Source of the DNA: Cavia porcellus | Taxonomy: Eukaryota > Chordata > Mammalia > Rodentia > Caviidae | Length of the DNA: 64,000 nucleotides | Direction of reading: 5' to 3' | NCBI RefSeq assembly: GCF_034190915.1 | Contig: NW_026947499.1 | Location: 6,291,243-6,355,242 of the forward strand | Shown: positions 53,915 through 64,000 of the stretch, one piece after another | Position numbering within the stretch: position 1 is the stretch's first letter | How the letters are laid out: every line of letters starts with the position of its first letter | The notes under the pieces: model-generated | What the model saw: the letters and a program-made list of their open reading frames with translations, nothing else | Told to the model about the DNA's origin: nothing | Database searches by the model: none | Made by a program: the position numbers and the translations under genes

Positions 53915-56237
53915 GTGGGTACCAGGTAACTGCCCCTCCCGTCCGTCCGCCGGGCGCCTGGGGCTCCCCGGCCTCGGTTCCCAAGGCGTGGCCGTGTCTC
54001 TGATTTCTGGGGCCACTCAGGACTTTCGGGCTTTGTCCGCCTGCAAGGTCAGGTCGGACCTCAGGCCTGCGAGGTGGACCCTGCAGGAAGCAGGGCTGCT
54101 GGCCCGACTCCTTCGGGGCCCTGGAGCTGCTGGGGACTGGCCGATGGGCACAGTACTGAGGGTGCACCCGGCCTGCCAGGGAGCTCCACCCGGCACTCTG
54201 TGTTTTGCTTTTGAGGCAGGGTCTCACTAATTTGCCCAAACTGGGTTCCAAACTCAGCAATCCTCTCGACTCAGCCTTTCCAGTAGCAGCATGCTTGTTC
54301 ACGGGTCCCTGGGAATTCTGGAACAAAAGGTCCAGGGAGCCGGGCATGGCGGGGTGCACACATAATCCCAGCAATGGGGAGGCTGAGGCAGGAGGATTGC
54401 TGTGAGTTTGAGCCAGCCTGGGCTGCAGGGGGAGTTCAAGGCCAGCCTGAACCACATAGCAAGTTACCCTGTCTCTGGCAAGGGGGAGGTCGTGAGTTAG
54501 ATTCCTGGTACACACACACACACACACAGTCATTCAAAACTCTGTCTCAAAACAAGTAGAAAGAAAAACAAACAAGATGTCTGAGAGCACTGTTTGAGAA
54601 ACTTCAGCTGAGGTCCAGGAGGGCTGGTCCAGCCCAGGGCACAGGTGTAGCTGAGCTCGGACTGGTGGTCCAGGCCGGGGGCTGGGGCCGGGTTTCTGGA
54701 TTGAGCGTAAACAATCGAGGTACTGTCTGTGGGCCGTGGGCCCTGGGGCGAGAGGTGCTCCAGCCTGCCCGGGCACCTGTCCCGGGCACATGGCGGCTGT
54801 GGGGCTCTGACTCCAGATGGAGCCTGCGGGTGGGAGGTCAGGGCCGCAGCTGCCCCTCCGTGGACGTAACTGGATCTGGCCTGTATTCCTGAATCAGAAC
54901 AGAGCCCCTCTTGACTGTCCAGTTCGGAGGTGGCCAGGGGTCACCCCAGCTCTAGTCCTGTGGAATGGGGAGGACACAGTGTCCTTGACAGACAGCTTCA
55001 GCTCGGGCAGGGCCGAGCACCTGGCAGCTGACCCTGCAGGTGGTCCAGCCCCAAGGAGGCCCCCCTTTGTTCTGCACCTGTTCGAGGGGCTGGCTCTGGT
55101 GGCTTTGCCCGGGAGGAGGGGAGAACAGGCTGCTGCCAGCTCAGAGCAGGATTCCTCTATGAATGAGAGTGGCAGCACCCTCTGGGCAGGGCAGGGTTGC
55201 CGAGGGCAGGACACCTAGCAGGCAGGTGTCTGCTGGCTGTCCTTGTGCAGTGAGCAGCCTGGGCAGCCATACAGGGCGACCCTACAGGGGTCCTCTGAGT
55301 TTTCCTTTAGTCCAAGCCCGCTGTGTCAGTCAGGCAGAAGAGGAAGAGGGTGGAGGAGAAATTGGTCTCTGTTGTGGCTCTGTCACATGTGTGGGGATTC
55401 GTTTCCCTTTTTCCTTGGGAGTGACTTTCTCACGAGGGCTCCTGTGGGGGCTGCAGGGCGGGCGGTGACAGCGTGGGGAGCCCCCTGGTCTGTCCCCTGA
55501 TGTTTCCCGCCTCCTCCCTGGGTTTGGGGTTCTGGTGACAGCGTGGGGTGGGAGCCAGGAGCTGCCCCATTCCCTGCAGTCTGCTTCCTCATTGTTTTCA
55601 GCTGAGAAGTTTTGAAAGTGTCAAACTACAAGCCCGTCCATCCTTCCCTGTGTCTCTGGGGCCACCGCCGCCTGCCCGTGACAGGAGATGGCCACAGCTG
55701 GTGGCTGGCCTGCGCACAGTGGTCCCGGGGCCTCCCTGTGTTTTCCTGGGGACATTGGTCCCCGCTCTGCCCCGCTCCCTGACTGTGGTCCGAGGACACA
55801 CCACTGCAGGGCGTGGCAGCACAGCCTGTGATCCCAGCCCTCAGGAGGCTGAGGCAGGAGGGTCGCTGTGAGTTCCAGACCAGCCTGGACTCCATTGTGA
55901 GTTCAAAGCCAGCCTGAACTGCATAGCGAGGCCCTGTCTCAAAAACCGAAACAAAACAAGAAGTGTCACTTCCCTGTGGACACTGAGGTCCTTTCCTGAT
56001 GGAGCCAGAACGCCTCTTCCCCGCCAGCCTGGGCTCCTGGCTGGGTTCTGCTCACTAGGTCATTGAGCCTGTCTGGGCCTCAGTTTCCCCGTGTCCAGAC
56101 GGGGTGGGGAGGGGCTCAGGTGATGCCTAGTGAGCTGGGGAGGCTGTCGTGACAGCTGCCAGTCACTGCTCCAACGGGACAGGAGGGACGTGGGCAGGTG
56201 GCCCTGATGGCAGTGACCCGGCTCTTTCCCCACACAG
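53915..56237 (+). other. SCARB1: SCARB1 intron 12 (2,323 bp)
   Basis: Antisense B1 at about 54200-54295. A sense B1 with internal duplication fused to an ID-like 3' end and (CA)n at about 54335-54560. A sense B1 with duplication at 55805-55960. A MIR piece at about 56045-56110 ('tgggcctcagtttcccc'). Confidence 0.8.
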
Positions 56238-56360
56238 GGTCCCACGGACACCCCGAGCCAGCCAGACCCGAGCCAGCCAGACCAGCCCCCCTGGTCGGAG
56301 CAGCCACCCAGCCCCCACATGCCCCTGCTGCAGGAGCAGCTGGCGGGGCCCTCGGCCTGA
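56238..56360 (+). CDS. SCARB1: SCARB1 exon 13, SR-BII-specific coding part (40 residues and stop)
   Basis: Acceptor cacacag at 56231-56237. When exon 12 is skipped, exon 11 joins here in phase 0 and gives the SR-BII tail: 40 residues starting GPTDT, rich in Pro, Ser and Gln, ending AGPSA and TGA at 56358-56360. The total isoform length is 507 residues (506 in human, as I recall). The tail keeps the PPSP-x-x-PLL type segment, which in SR-BII directs the receptor to endocytosis. Residues 473-482 are a perfect tandem duplication of PSQPD encoded by two identical 15-base units. In the SR-BI mRNA this exon is 3' UTR. Confidence 0.9.
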   Translation, partial: GPTDTPSQPDPSQPDQPPWSEQPPSPHMPLLQEQLAGPSA

Positions 56361-56885
56361 GCCTGCGCCTGCCCGCCCCGGGCCACTCAGGAACGGAGCT
56401 GCACCCGGGACTGGAAGAGGCTTGGCGACCTGGGCTGTTCCAGAAGCTTCTCTCCAAGTGACCACAGCGGCCTGGACACCAGTCCCCTTCTCTGGGACCT
56501 GCCTGGCCTGCATCACCGGCTCTTGACAGCTCTCCTCGCTGCCCCAGGTCCCTTCCCGTCCCCCAGGACACATGCAACCCGCCTGCATGGGACAGGCCAC
56601 CACCCAGGGCCAGGCTGTGGGGCTCGGGACCGAGGGGGTTGGGTGCCCGTGGCAACTGTCCTGTCCCCACCCCGTGCTGGTCAGTGCTTCTCCCTGGCCA
56701 CCAAAACCAGCGATATCCTGTGTACCCAGCAGGCCGGACACCAGCTCTCAGGGCCTGGCCTCCCTGGGGACATATGGACCCTCCCGAAACTGGACTAGCC
56801 CGGCCCTTTTCTACTGGAAGAGAAGTGAGCTTCACCACACAGTAGTGAGCTCACTGGGAAAGCAATAAACCTTTTACAAAACGGA
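56361..56885 (+). other. SCARB1: SCARB1 3' UTR (terminal exon)
   Basis: Follows the SR-BII stop and contains no SINE. It ends with the signal AATAAA at 56864-56869, with cleavage expected near 56,880-56,890. The G/T-rich sequence beyond fits a downstream element. The end is inferred from the signal. Confidence 0.8.
56864..56869 (+). terminator. SCARB1: SCARB1 polyadenylation signal
   Basis: Canonical AATAAA in the context gcaataaacc, the only one between the last coding exon and the downstream SINEs. Confidence 0.85.
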
Positions 56886-56889
56886 GCGC

Positions 56890-57501
56890 AGAGCATCTGG
56901 CATGTTCTCCGACCTCCACCTCCTGGGTCAGCTGCCTGTAGGGGGCAGGGGGGTTGTCACTCAAGCTGTGGCCCTCTGAGCTGGTCCCACGAGGTCTGGG
57001 CACGGGTCTGTATGGACGCCTTTCCCAGAGGACGGGAGGTCAGGAGAACGGACCTGGCCATGTGGTATTTCCAGTACTCTTGGAGGCTGAAGCAGGAGGA
57101 CTGCAAATTTGAGCACAGCTTGGGCAGTTTAGCAACTGGATAGACCCTGACTCCAAAATAAAAAGGGGACTGGGGTGCTGCTCAGTGCAAAGGCCCTGGG
57201 GCCTGTCTCCAGGATTGTCTAAATTTTCTTTTCCCCTGAAGTTCAAATAGTTGTAAAGGCTGACACTGCCCCTGCTGAATGTATCAGAAGAAACCCGCCC
57301 TGAAAATCTGCACAACACCCCTGCCCAGCCAGCTGTCACCTCTTAACCTGTGTCCCCTTCCTTCTCGCCCCAGGATATAGCTAAAGGATTTGTATTGGGT
57401 GCTTTAGTGCATTTTATTAATCTCTGATTGCTTTCTTGGCAACCTAAATAGCTAAGGTTCAGTGAACATTTTTATTATTTCTTGTAATTTTTAAGGAGAT
57501 A

Positions 57502-57561
<60 letters not shown>

Positions 57562-58870
57562 TTCTACTGGGAGTCAAACTCATGACCTCACACTTACAAG
57601 GCAGGCACTGTGCCACTGAACTATATTCCTGGCTTTTTGTTTTGAGACAGGATCTTGCTATGTAGTCCAGGCTGGCCTCAAACTCACAGTGATCCTCCTG
57701 CCTCAGCCTCCTGAGTGTCTATTTATTTATTTTATTCTTGAGACAGGTCTTGCTCAAATTCACCCTGGCCTTGAATTCCTGGGCTTGAAAGATCCTCCTG
57801 CCTCAGCTTCCCACGTGGGTTGCTGGGCATGTGAGGTAATGGCTGTCATATCTTGGCCCAGTGTCCTGCCTTTGGCCTCGTGTCACCACAGGGGGAGTCG
57901 TAGATGGCAGAAGCAGTCCTGGCCATCGTAGATGGCAGAACCAGTCCTGGCCATCGCGCAGGATGTGCGTCCGCGAGCAGTGACCAGAGTGGTGGGGTCT
58001 GAGTGCCCCACGGATGGTTTGCCCCAGCAGAGCGCCCAGTGATACCATCCGTGACACCCGGGCGTCGGCCCTACCCATTCGAGCCTTCTTGGTTAGGCAG
58101 GGCAGCCCTCTGTGGAGGAGCCCGGCCCTGGCGGCTCTCAGCGTGCACACGGCCATGACGCCTCGCGGGAGGGGAAAGCTTGCCAGGCAGCCGGGTGCCC
58201 TGCGGGTGTGCACCGCGTGCGTGTGCGCCCGTGTGGAGGGCGCAGCATCGCGCTCCAGCCGGGACCCTATTTTTTTTTTTTAATCGATACCGGGGATCGA
58301 ACTCACGACCACGCGCTTGCAAGGCAGGCGCTTATGCCGCTGAGCAAAATCCCCAGCCCGCCCTCTCAGACAGGAAGGGGCTCGTTGAGTCACTAACTCG
58401 CCCAGGCGCAGCCTGCGACCCTCCTGTTTCAGCCACCCAGAATGCTGGGGGGACAGGCCTGGGCCGCCACGCCCCACCCCGTGATTTGGTGCAACCTTGC
58501 CTGTTGCATTTGGGGACCAAGCCCCGTGGGGTCCCTCCTCTCGGTCCGGAGGGCGGCGCTCGGGCAGTTCCGGGAGTGGCCACTGAGGGGCGAGCGCTGC
58601 ACGCATGTTGCTGGGGGCGACGTGACCCGGCGCTGTAGCTCGGGTCCGATTTAGGGGATCGGGCCTCCAGATCCACAGCTTGGCTTGGGAGCTGCCCCTC
58701 TAGGATGGTATTTTTGTTTTGTCCGTCTTTATTGTTTTGTTTTGTTTTTGAAGCAGTTCAAGCTGGCCTTGAGTTCTCTAGCTGCTGACCTCAAATTCGT
58801 AGCGATCCTCCTGCCTCAGCCTCCTGAGAGCTGGGGTCACAGGCGTGCGGCAGCGCGTGGGCACTAGGAA
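56890..58870. repeat. Downstream intergenic SINE cluster with (TA)n(CA)n
   Basis: A sense B1 with ID-like end lies at about 57055-57225. A (TA)n run at 57505-57538 continues as (CA)n to 57562. An antisense ID lies at about 57564-57640. Antisense B1s lie at about 57640-57720 and 57735-57835. An antisense ID lies at 58268-58360, followed by antisense B1s at 58375-58475 and 58740-58860. No gene was recognised. Confidence 0.8.
57899..57954. repeat. 28-bp tandem duplication
   Basis: Two copies of a 28-base unit (starting cgtagatggcagaa, ending ggccat), at 57899-57926 and 57927-57954, differ at one base. A simple recent segmental slip. Confidence 0.95.
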
Positions 58871-58899
58871 TGGTGTGTGTGTCTCTGGGCGCTTTCCCT

Positions 58900-60450
58900 G
58901 AACAGTGTTCGTCGCTTCACAGCGGCCCGAAGCCTGGCTCTCTGGGGAGAGCAGGGAACCACTCGCCTAACTGCAGCCTCGCCTGCCTCCGGAGCCACCA
59001 GTGACCCTCATCCCGGAGCCGGGCGGAGGGCGCCCGAAGGGCCAGTCCCAGGCTTCTGAGACCGGGGCCAGGAGCGGAAGCGGGTGCTTGGGACCCTGAC
59101 AGCCTCGGCCCAGCCGTGTGCAGCAGGGCCGTCAGTGGACCGGTCAGTGGACCGGTCAGGGGCGGGAAGATGCGGGGGCGTCCATGTCCAGTCCTCTGTC
59201 CCCTTCCCACGCTGCCTGCCACCTGCTCCCGAGGAGCGGGCTCTGCGCGTCTCGCGCCTACCCTGCGCCCCTAGGATGTGGGACGCTAGGGAGCCGTGGG
59301 CGCGCCTCTGGCCTGCAGTACCGGGACCTCGGACGGCCCGCGTAGCCGGATCCCCGCTGTCTGCCTCGCTCCTGCGTGCGCCAGGATCCGGGTGGGCGCC
59401 AGGCGGCGGCGAGCGAGCGGGGTGCAGGTGCGGGGCACGGCCACAGGGGCCGCTGTGGCCCCGGACAGGACCGGACTGTCAAGGCTGTCTCCAAGGCTGA
59501 GCCCAGGCCTGGGGTGCACACGATCCCGAGGGAAACCAGGGCCCAGGGGACACTGTCCGTGTCCGGCCCCACGGGGCGGCGTGGGCCCCATGTCTGCTTT
59601 TCTGCGGATGCAGACAGCCTCCAGCCTCGGAGGCCGGGAGTTTGCACTGAGACAGGGTCATACTGTTGTCCCCACTTTACAGATGAGGAAACTGAGGCAC
59701 AGAGGGAGGAGGTAATGGACCCGAGTCGCCCAGCAGTCAGGGTCAGCGTGGCAGTGAGCGTGCCACTGCATCCCGCTCCATCTGCTGGTGTTGGGGACCT
59801 CAGCTTCGATGACCAAGGCGGCCCCGCATGGAGACTCCCAGCTGTTAGGGCGGGGGCTCGCAGACTGCTCTTTGGGGCCACCGCTGACCGCTGACCGCTG
59901 ACCACTGACAGCATGGTCAAGGGGCCCCGCGTGCCCAGCTGTGCCAGCCACTCCGGAAGAGCCCCAGCGGAGGGGTCTCCAGAGAGGCTGCAGGGAGCGG
60001 CAGGAGCCCGGGAAACAAAGGCGACTGGAAATGGGCAGCCGGTGCCCAGGGCGGGCAGCAGGCTCGGGGAGCGCGAGGGCCAGGTGTTCCTGGGCGCAGC
60101 CACTCCGCGCCTCTCAGGGCTCCAGACCACGGGCAGTCAGGACACTCAGAAGCGACATCACAGGACCAGGCTCCCCGCGATGTCACCTCGGCCTGGGAGG
60201 AGCCTCACGTGTGACCTCAAGTCCGCTCCAACCAACAGTGACCTCCTCCGTCCAGGGCTCGCCGGTCCCGAGGAGCTGAGCTGCAATACCACGCGCCGCC
60301 AGCAGGTGCCGCTGCCCCGGGCTTTTCTCCGAACCGCGAGGCGCTGGTGTCCCCAATTCACCTCTGCACCGCCGCGGGAGCGCGTAGTGGGGGCGGTGCA
60401 GGTGCTTGCGGAACCCGGCAGGCAGTGTAGACGGGCTTGTTTTCTGCGTC
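58900..60450. promoter_or_regulatory. CpG-rich stretch downstream of SCARB1
   Basis: CpG frequency is clearly raised, highest at about 59,220-59,480 and 60,280-60,410, with GGCGGCGAGCGAGCGG near 59,403. Small tandem repeats lie inside: a 12-base unit twice at about 59135-59159 and (CGCTGAC)n at about 59881-59905. A MIR piece lies at about 59655-59760 ('actttacagatgaggaaactg'). It could be an orphan CpG island or enhancer, but no coding frame on either strand resembles a known protein. Confidence 0.35.
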
Positions 60451-63400
60451 CAGGCCAGGGGAGGGCACGCTTGGTCCAAACGCTGGGCCAGACTGATGGG
60501 CCGTGTGGAGACACTGATTCTTTGCCTCCCAATGTGGCGACTCTTCACTGCTTTCACAGGTTCACATACAGAAGATGCTCGCTGTCTCTATGTCTGTCTG
60601 TCTGTCTGTCTGTCTGGTCTTTTTGAGACAGGGTCTCCCTATGCAGTTCAGGCTGGTCTTGAATTTGCAATGATCCTCCTGCCTCAGCCTCCCGAGTGCT
60701 GGGATTACAGGGGTCCACCACCACGCCCAGCTCATGAGAAGATGGTTTTTAAAATCTCCTGAATTTTAATTACTGGCCCTGAGTTCCGATGAATCCTCTG
60801 TCATCAAACAGAATGCAGCGAGCGTCTGGGCCAGGGCTCGGCTGGGTCCATGCAGCACTTGAGCCGTGCAGTCCCCCGGCAGCCTAGGGAGCTGGGCACG
60901 TCCATCTCACCCTCCCACGGGGTGAACAGCTCCTGTCTGGGGCTTGGGGTTTCGTATGGCAACGCTCCAGCTCCCAGAGTTAGCTGAACTAGATTTGAAA
61001 CCCAGTTCAGTTTGTAGCTGTGGGACCTTGTGCAAGGCCTCTCTGGGCCTCAGCCTTTGAGTCGGAGAGCATTGCCTTGTCTTAAGCTGCTGGGACCTGA
61101 GGGACTCTTTGTTACGAAGCACAGCCTGGCCCCAGCTGTTGACTGATGCATTGTACCTCTTGGAGCACTGCAGGGAGCCAGTGAGCACAAACACCAAAGC
61201 CCCGGCAGATTCTTCTCTTCCCTGTCCCTCTTTTATGATGCTGGGGATGAACTCAGGGCCCTCACACTCAGCTCTATCCCTCACTCTTGCTTTATTTTGA
61301 GACAGGGTCTCGCTAAGTCATTTAGGTGCCCAAGCTGGAGCCAAACTTGGGGTCCTCCTGCCTCAGCCTCCCCGAGTGCTAGGATCAAAGGTGTACGCCA
61401 TCACACTCAACACAGCACACTGAAGATCGGTGGGTCTGACCCTGACTGTCCAGGTCCCTGACTCTATACTGCTGTTGGGACAGTGGAGACAGGGTGAAGG
61501 ACATGGCTGAGTCGCAGCTCCCAGAGATGTCCCATCCCTCCCCGGGATGTACCATGCTGCCTGCCCTGCCCGTAGGATGGAGGTGACCCTGGGCTCACCG
61601 AGTGGGCAGTGAGAAATCTGTGGAGACCAGGAGGCACCTTGAAGTGGCAGAAAGGGCTGCTGCGGGAAGGCAGGGTCCCCAAGCCCCGTCTGCACCCCAG
61701 CTCTGAAGCATCCACTCCTCAGTACTGGAGAGCGAGGTACTCCTTTGCTTCAAAGCCACCAGGCTTGTGATCGTGTGTCACAGCGTGGGAAATGGCTGAC
61801 AGTGACTCTGCTCATCCCTGAGTGACGTCACCACCCTGCTCGGGAGTGAGCCTGCGGGACCGTCCAGACCCCAGGCCCTGGACACCTTGGAGCCGCTCGG
61901 GTGGGCCAGGCCTGGCCTCCCCTCTGCCCCCTCCCTGCTTCCCCCCACGCGCCTTGTCATCTGGGAGGCAGGGCGGGCCCAGGCCCCCCGTGTCTCCCCC
62001 ATCTGCAGGCACTGCGCGTCCCGTGAGCCGACAGCTCCTCTCCCATACTCAGATTATAGGGCTGGGGACCGAGCGCTGTCACCACGGCACGGCTCCCGCT
62101 GACGCTGAAATGTCAAGGCCGAGTCGCAGCATTATCAAAAATGAACAGCGGGGGCAGACGTGACATCCGCTTGCACAGCGGGGATGGTTGTTGCGGGCAG
62201 CGGCGCCCGCATGCATCCTCCTCCATGCATGGCAGAGGCCCAGCGTGGCTGGTTCCACACTGGGCGGGAGACTGCAGCAGCTGCTGGCTGCCTGCTGATC
62301 TGTGGGGACGGGTGGCACTGTCAGAGGCCACCTCCTGCCACCACACGTCCCCAGAAGAGAGCAGGGCTAATGACGGCGGTGGCAGCAGCACCTTGACTGA
62401 CCTCAGCGCCCACATTGTGCCTGGGAGGCAGGAGGCAGCACCAGCAACTGCTGTGACAGGGACCTGGGCGGCCATGGTAAGTGCCCCCACATCACTGCTG
62501 CCACACCAGCATCTTCCTCCTCCTCTACAGGCGGCCTTGTCCCAGCCTCTCCTCCAGGGAGGTCCCCGGATTGCCCTTTCCCTGGCCACGGAGCCAGGTT
62601 TCCTGTGCTCCCTGGGACAGCTGAGAGGTGGGCGCAGACACAGGCCTGTGTGGCAGTGTGCATCAGGCACCACTGCAGATAGTGCTGTGTAACAAACCGC
62701 ACCAAAGCCCAGACTTTTGGACAGTAAATTTCGTTGGCCGGGGTGGAGGCTGGGTGGTGCTGGGTGGTTCTTTGCCTCCTGGGCCCACTCACACATCCCT
62801 CCAACAGCAGGCGGCTTGGGGACCCCCTCAGGAGGGCCCATGGGAAGGGGGCACAGGTTCCTGGCAGTGAACTGGGAGGGGCCATTGCTGTTGTTGGCCA
62901 ACATCAGCCCCGAGGCTGGTTCAGCCCAGGCCAGGGCAGTCAACCTGGCCCTGCAACAGTTACTCACAGAGTAGGGCGCAGGGACAGGGCGTCACACAGC
63001 CCTCAGGAGCTCATGCCACTCTCTCGCCCCCACACCTGTGCCCAGAGTGTTGAGCCAGGACAGCAGTTCTGATGGTGGCAGTGGTGGCGGTGTTTGGGGC
63101 AGGCGCAGCCATGGACCTGGTCCCACCGCCCCCCGGCACCATCTCTGTCATCCTCCTGCCTCAGCCTCCTGAGTAGTCGGGTCTCAGGTGTGCACCTCCC
63201 ACACCCCGCAGCCTCCAGGCCACACGGGGTCCACACCGCACCTTCCCTGCCAGCTGTGGGGAAACTGCCAGCTGTGTGTCTCGGGAGCACAGGGCCAGGC
63301 ACAGGGGTGACACAGAGACACAACCAGGGATAGCAGTCAGCCCCAGGAGGGACACCACGCCTCAGAGATCCCAGGGACCAGGGAGGCAGAGGCCAGGGAT

Positions 63401-64000
63401 TATAAGCATCACACCCCGACCAGCCCAGAACTCGTAGGACATGGGGTGCGACTGGCAACGTCTCACCCCTCAACCATTACTCAGCTGTATCCCTGTCCCT
63501 GGGCTGGGTCACAGGCAGAGCTGGATGTGGTCATGAAGGGTTCTTGTTCTGAACTGTGGAAGGTGGGGGCTATTTGTTACGAAGCACATGGCTGGCAAAG
63601 GCTGACTGATGCAATCAGGTATTGGTAAGTGCTATTAACCACCTCATTCTGTAGGCAAAACCATGACCCACAGCAGTGACGAGACCACCTTAAGGAACAG
63701 AATCAAGACAAGAACCCATCTGTGCTGGCTCCAGCTTGCTGATTCACTGGGTCAGCATGTTTTGCTGAGCACCTCTGAGTGGCTGTGATTGGCCTGGGAG
63801 GCAGTGACAACCCAGTGACAAGTGGCTCTGCCACCATTAAGGGTCTTATTCCAGGGCTTGTGCTGCGCGGGGCTCCACAGCAGGCCCGCTCACCTCGCAC
63901 GTGGCTTCTGATAAAACAGTGTCCAGGGAGCCGGGCCAGTACGGAGGGCAGCCCTGGCCACTTAGCACCCGGGAGGCCTCGAAGTGGGCTGTAATGGGCA
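60451..64000. repeat. Distal intergenic sequence with SINEs and MIRs
   Basis: A (TCTG)n run at about 60589-60616 leads into an antisense B1 to 60735. A sense MIR lies at about 60980-61085 ('agctgtgggaccttgtgcaa', 'gggcctcagcc'). An antisense ID+B1 lies at about 61235-61415. An LTR- or DNA-element-like fragment lies at about 62670-62740 ('gtgctgtgtaacaaaccgc'). A short antisense B1 lies at about 63145-63205. The remaining unique sequence shows no gene that I recognise. Confidence 0.6.

Noticed and set aside
59258..60130. Open frame of 290 codons on the minus strand in the CpG-rich downstream region
   Set aside because: Part of it is the complement of a MIR SINE and of a short tandem repeat. 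Composition is that of random CpG-rich DNA, with no known family.
1..64000. CRISPR arrays, bacterial operons, riboswitches or prophage
   Set aside because: No regularly spaced repeats with unique spacers and no prokaryotic gene order. SINEs, introns and CpG islands show vertebrate nuclear DNA.

Overview
The window is mammalian nuclear DNA, from a rodent outside the mouse/rat group. Large introns with GT-AG junctions, CpG islands, dispersed B1-type and ID-type SINEs, fused ID+B1 units, an ERVL-MaLR element and old L1/L2/MIR fragments all point this way. The SINE mix resembles squirrel-, beaver- or cavy/mole-rat-related genomes, but I cannot name the species.

The one resident multi-exon gene is SCARB1 (scavenger receptor class B type 1, SR-BI, the HDL receptor), complete on the + strand. 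It runs from a CpG-island promoter (about 21,885-22,187) to an AATAAA signal at 56,864. All 13 exons were found. Exons 1-12 join in frame to 509 codons, the human length. Skipping exon 12 and reading exon 13 gives the SR-BII isoform, 507 codons here. Every junction is GT-AG and the exon lengths match those I recall for the human gene. The nine extracellular N-glycosylation sequons and six conserved extracellular cysteines are kept. The gene is compact, about 35 kb, with a 14.2-kb intron 1 and a 176-bp intron 2.

Bases 1-21,880 are intergenic. They hold a decayed class I (gammaretrovirus-like) endogenous retrovirus pol remnant at about 1,190-3,600. A full-length processed retrocopy of HMGB1 has landed inside it, with an intact reading frame, 5' and 3' UTR sequence, a poly(A) tail and a 13-bp target-site duplication. 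A TATA-like GC-rich block lies near 4,043. A MaLR element on the minus strand, with two LTRs, primer-binding site and polypurine tract, lies at 8,187-10,450. The remainder is SINEs, simple repeats and old LINE pieces. In human, UBC lies upstream of SCARB1; it is not in this window.

Inside SCARB1, three intronic blocks look like promoters or enhancers: a CCAAT-rich block in intron 7 (43,800-44,110), a CpG island running into exon 9 (48,385-48,720), and a compact set of GC-box/ETS/E-box/CCAAT/ZNF143-like motifs in intron 10. The intron 10 block is followed by an ATG in frame with exon 11. It is the best candidate for something undescribed: an internal promoter for a short SR-BI C-terminal product.

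Bases 56,890-64,000 are downstream intergenic sequence with SINEs, MIRs, small tandem duplications and a CpG-rich stretch at 58,900-60,450. I recognise no gene there.
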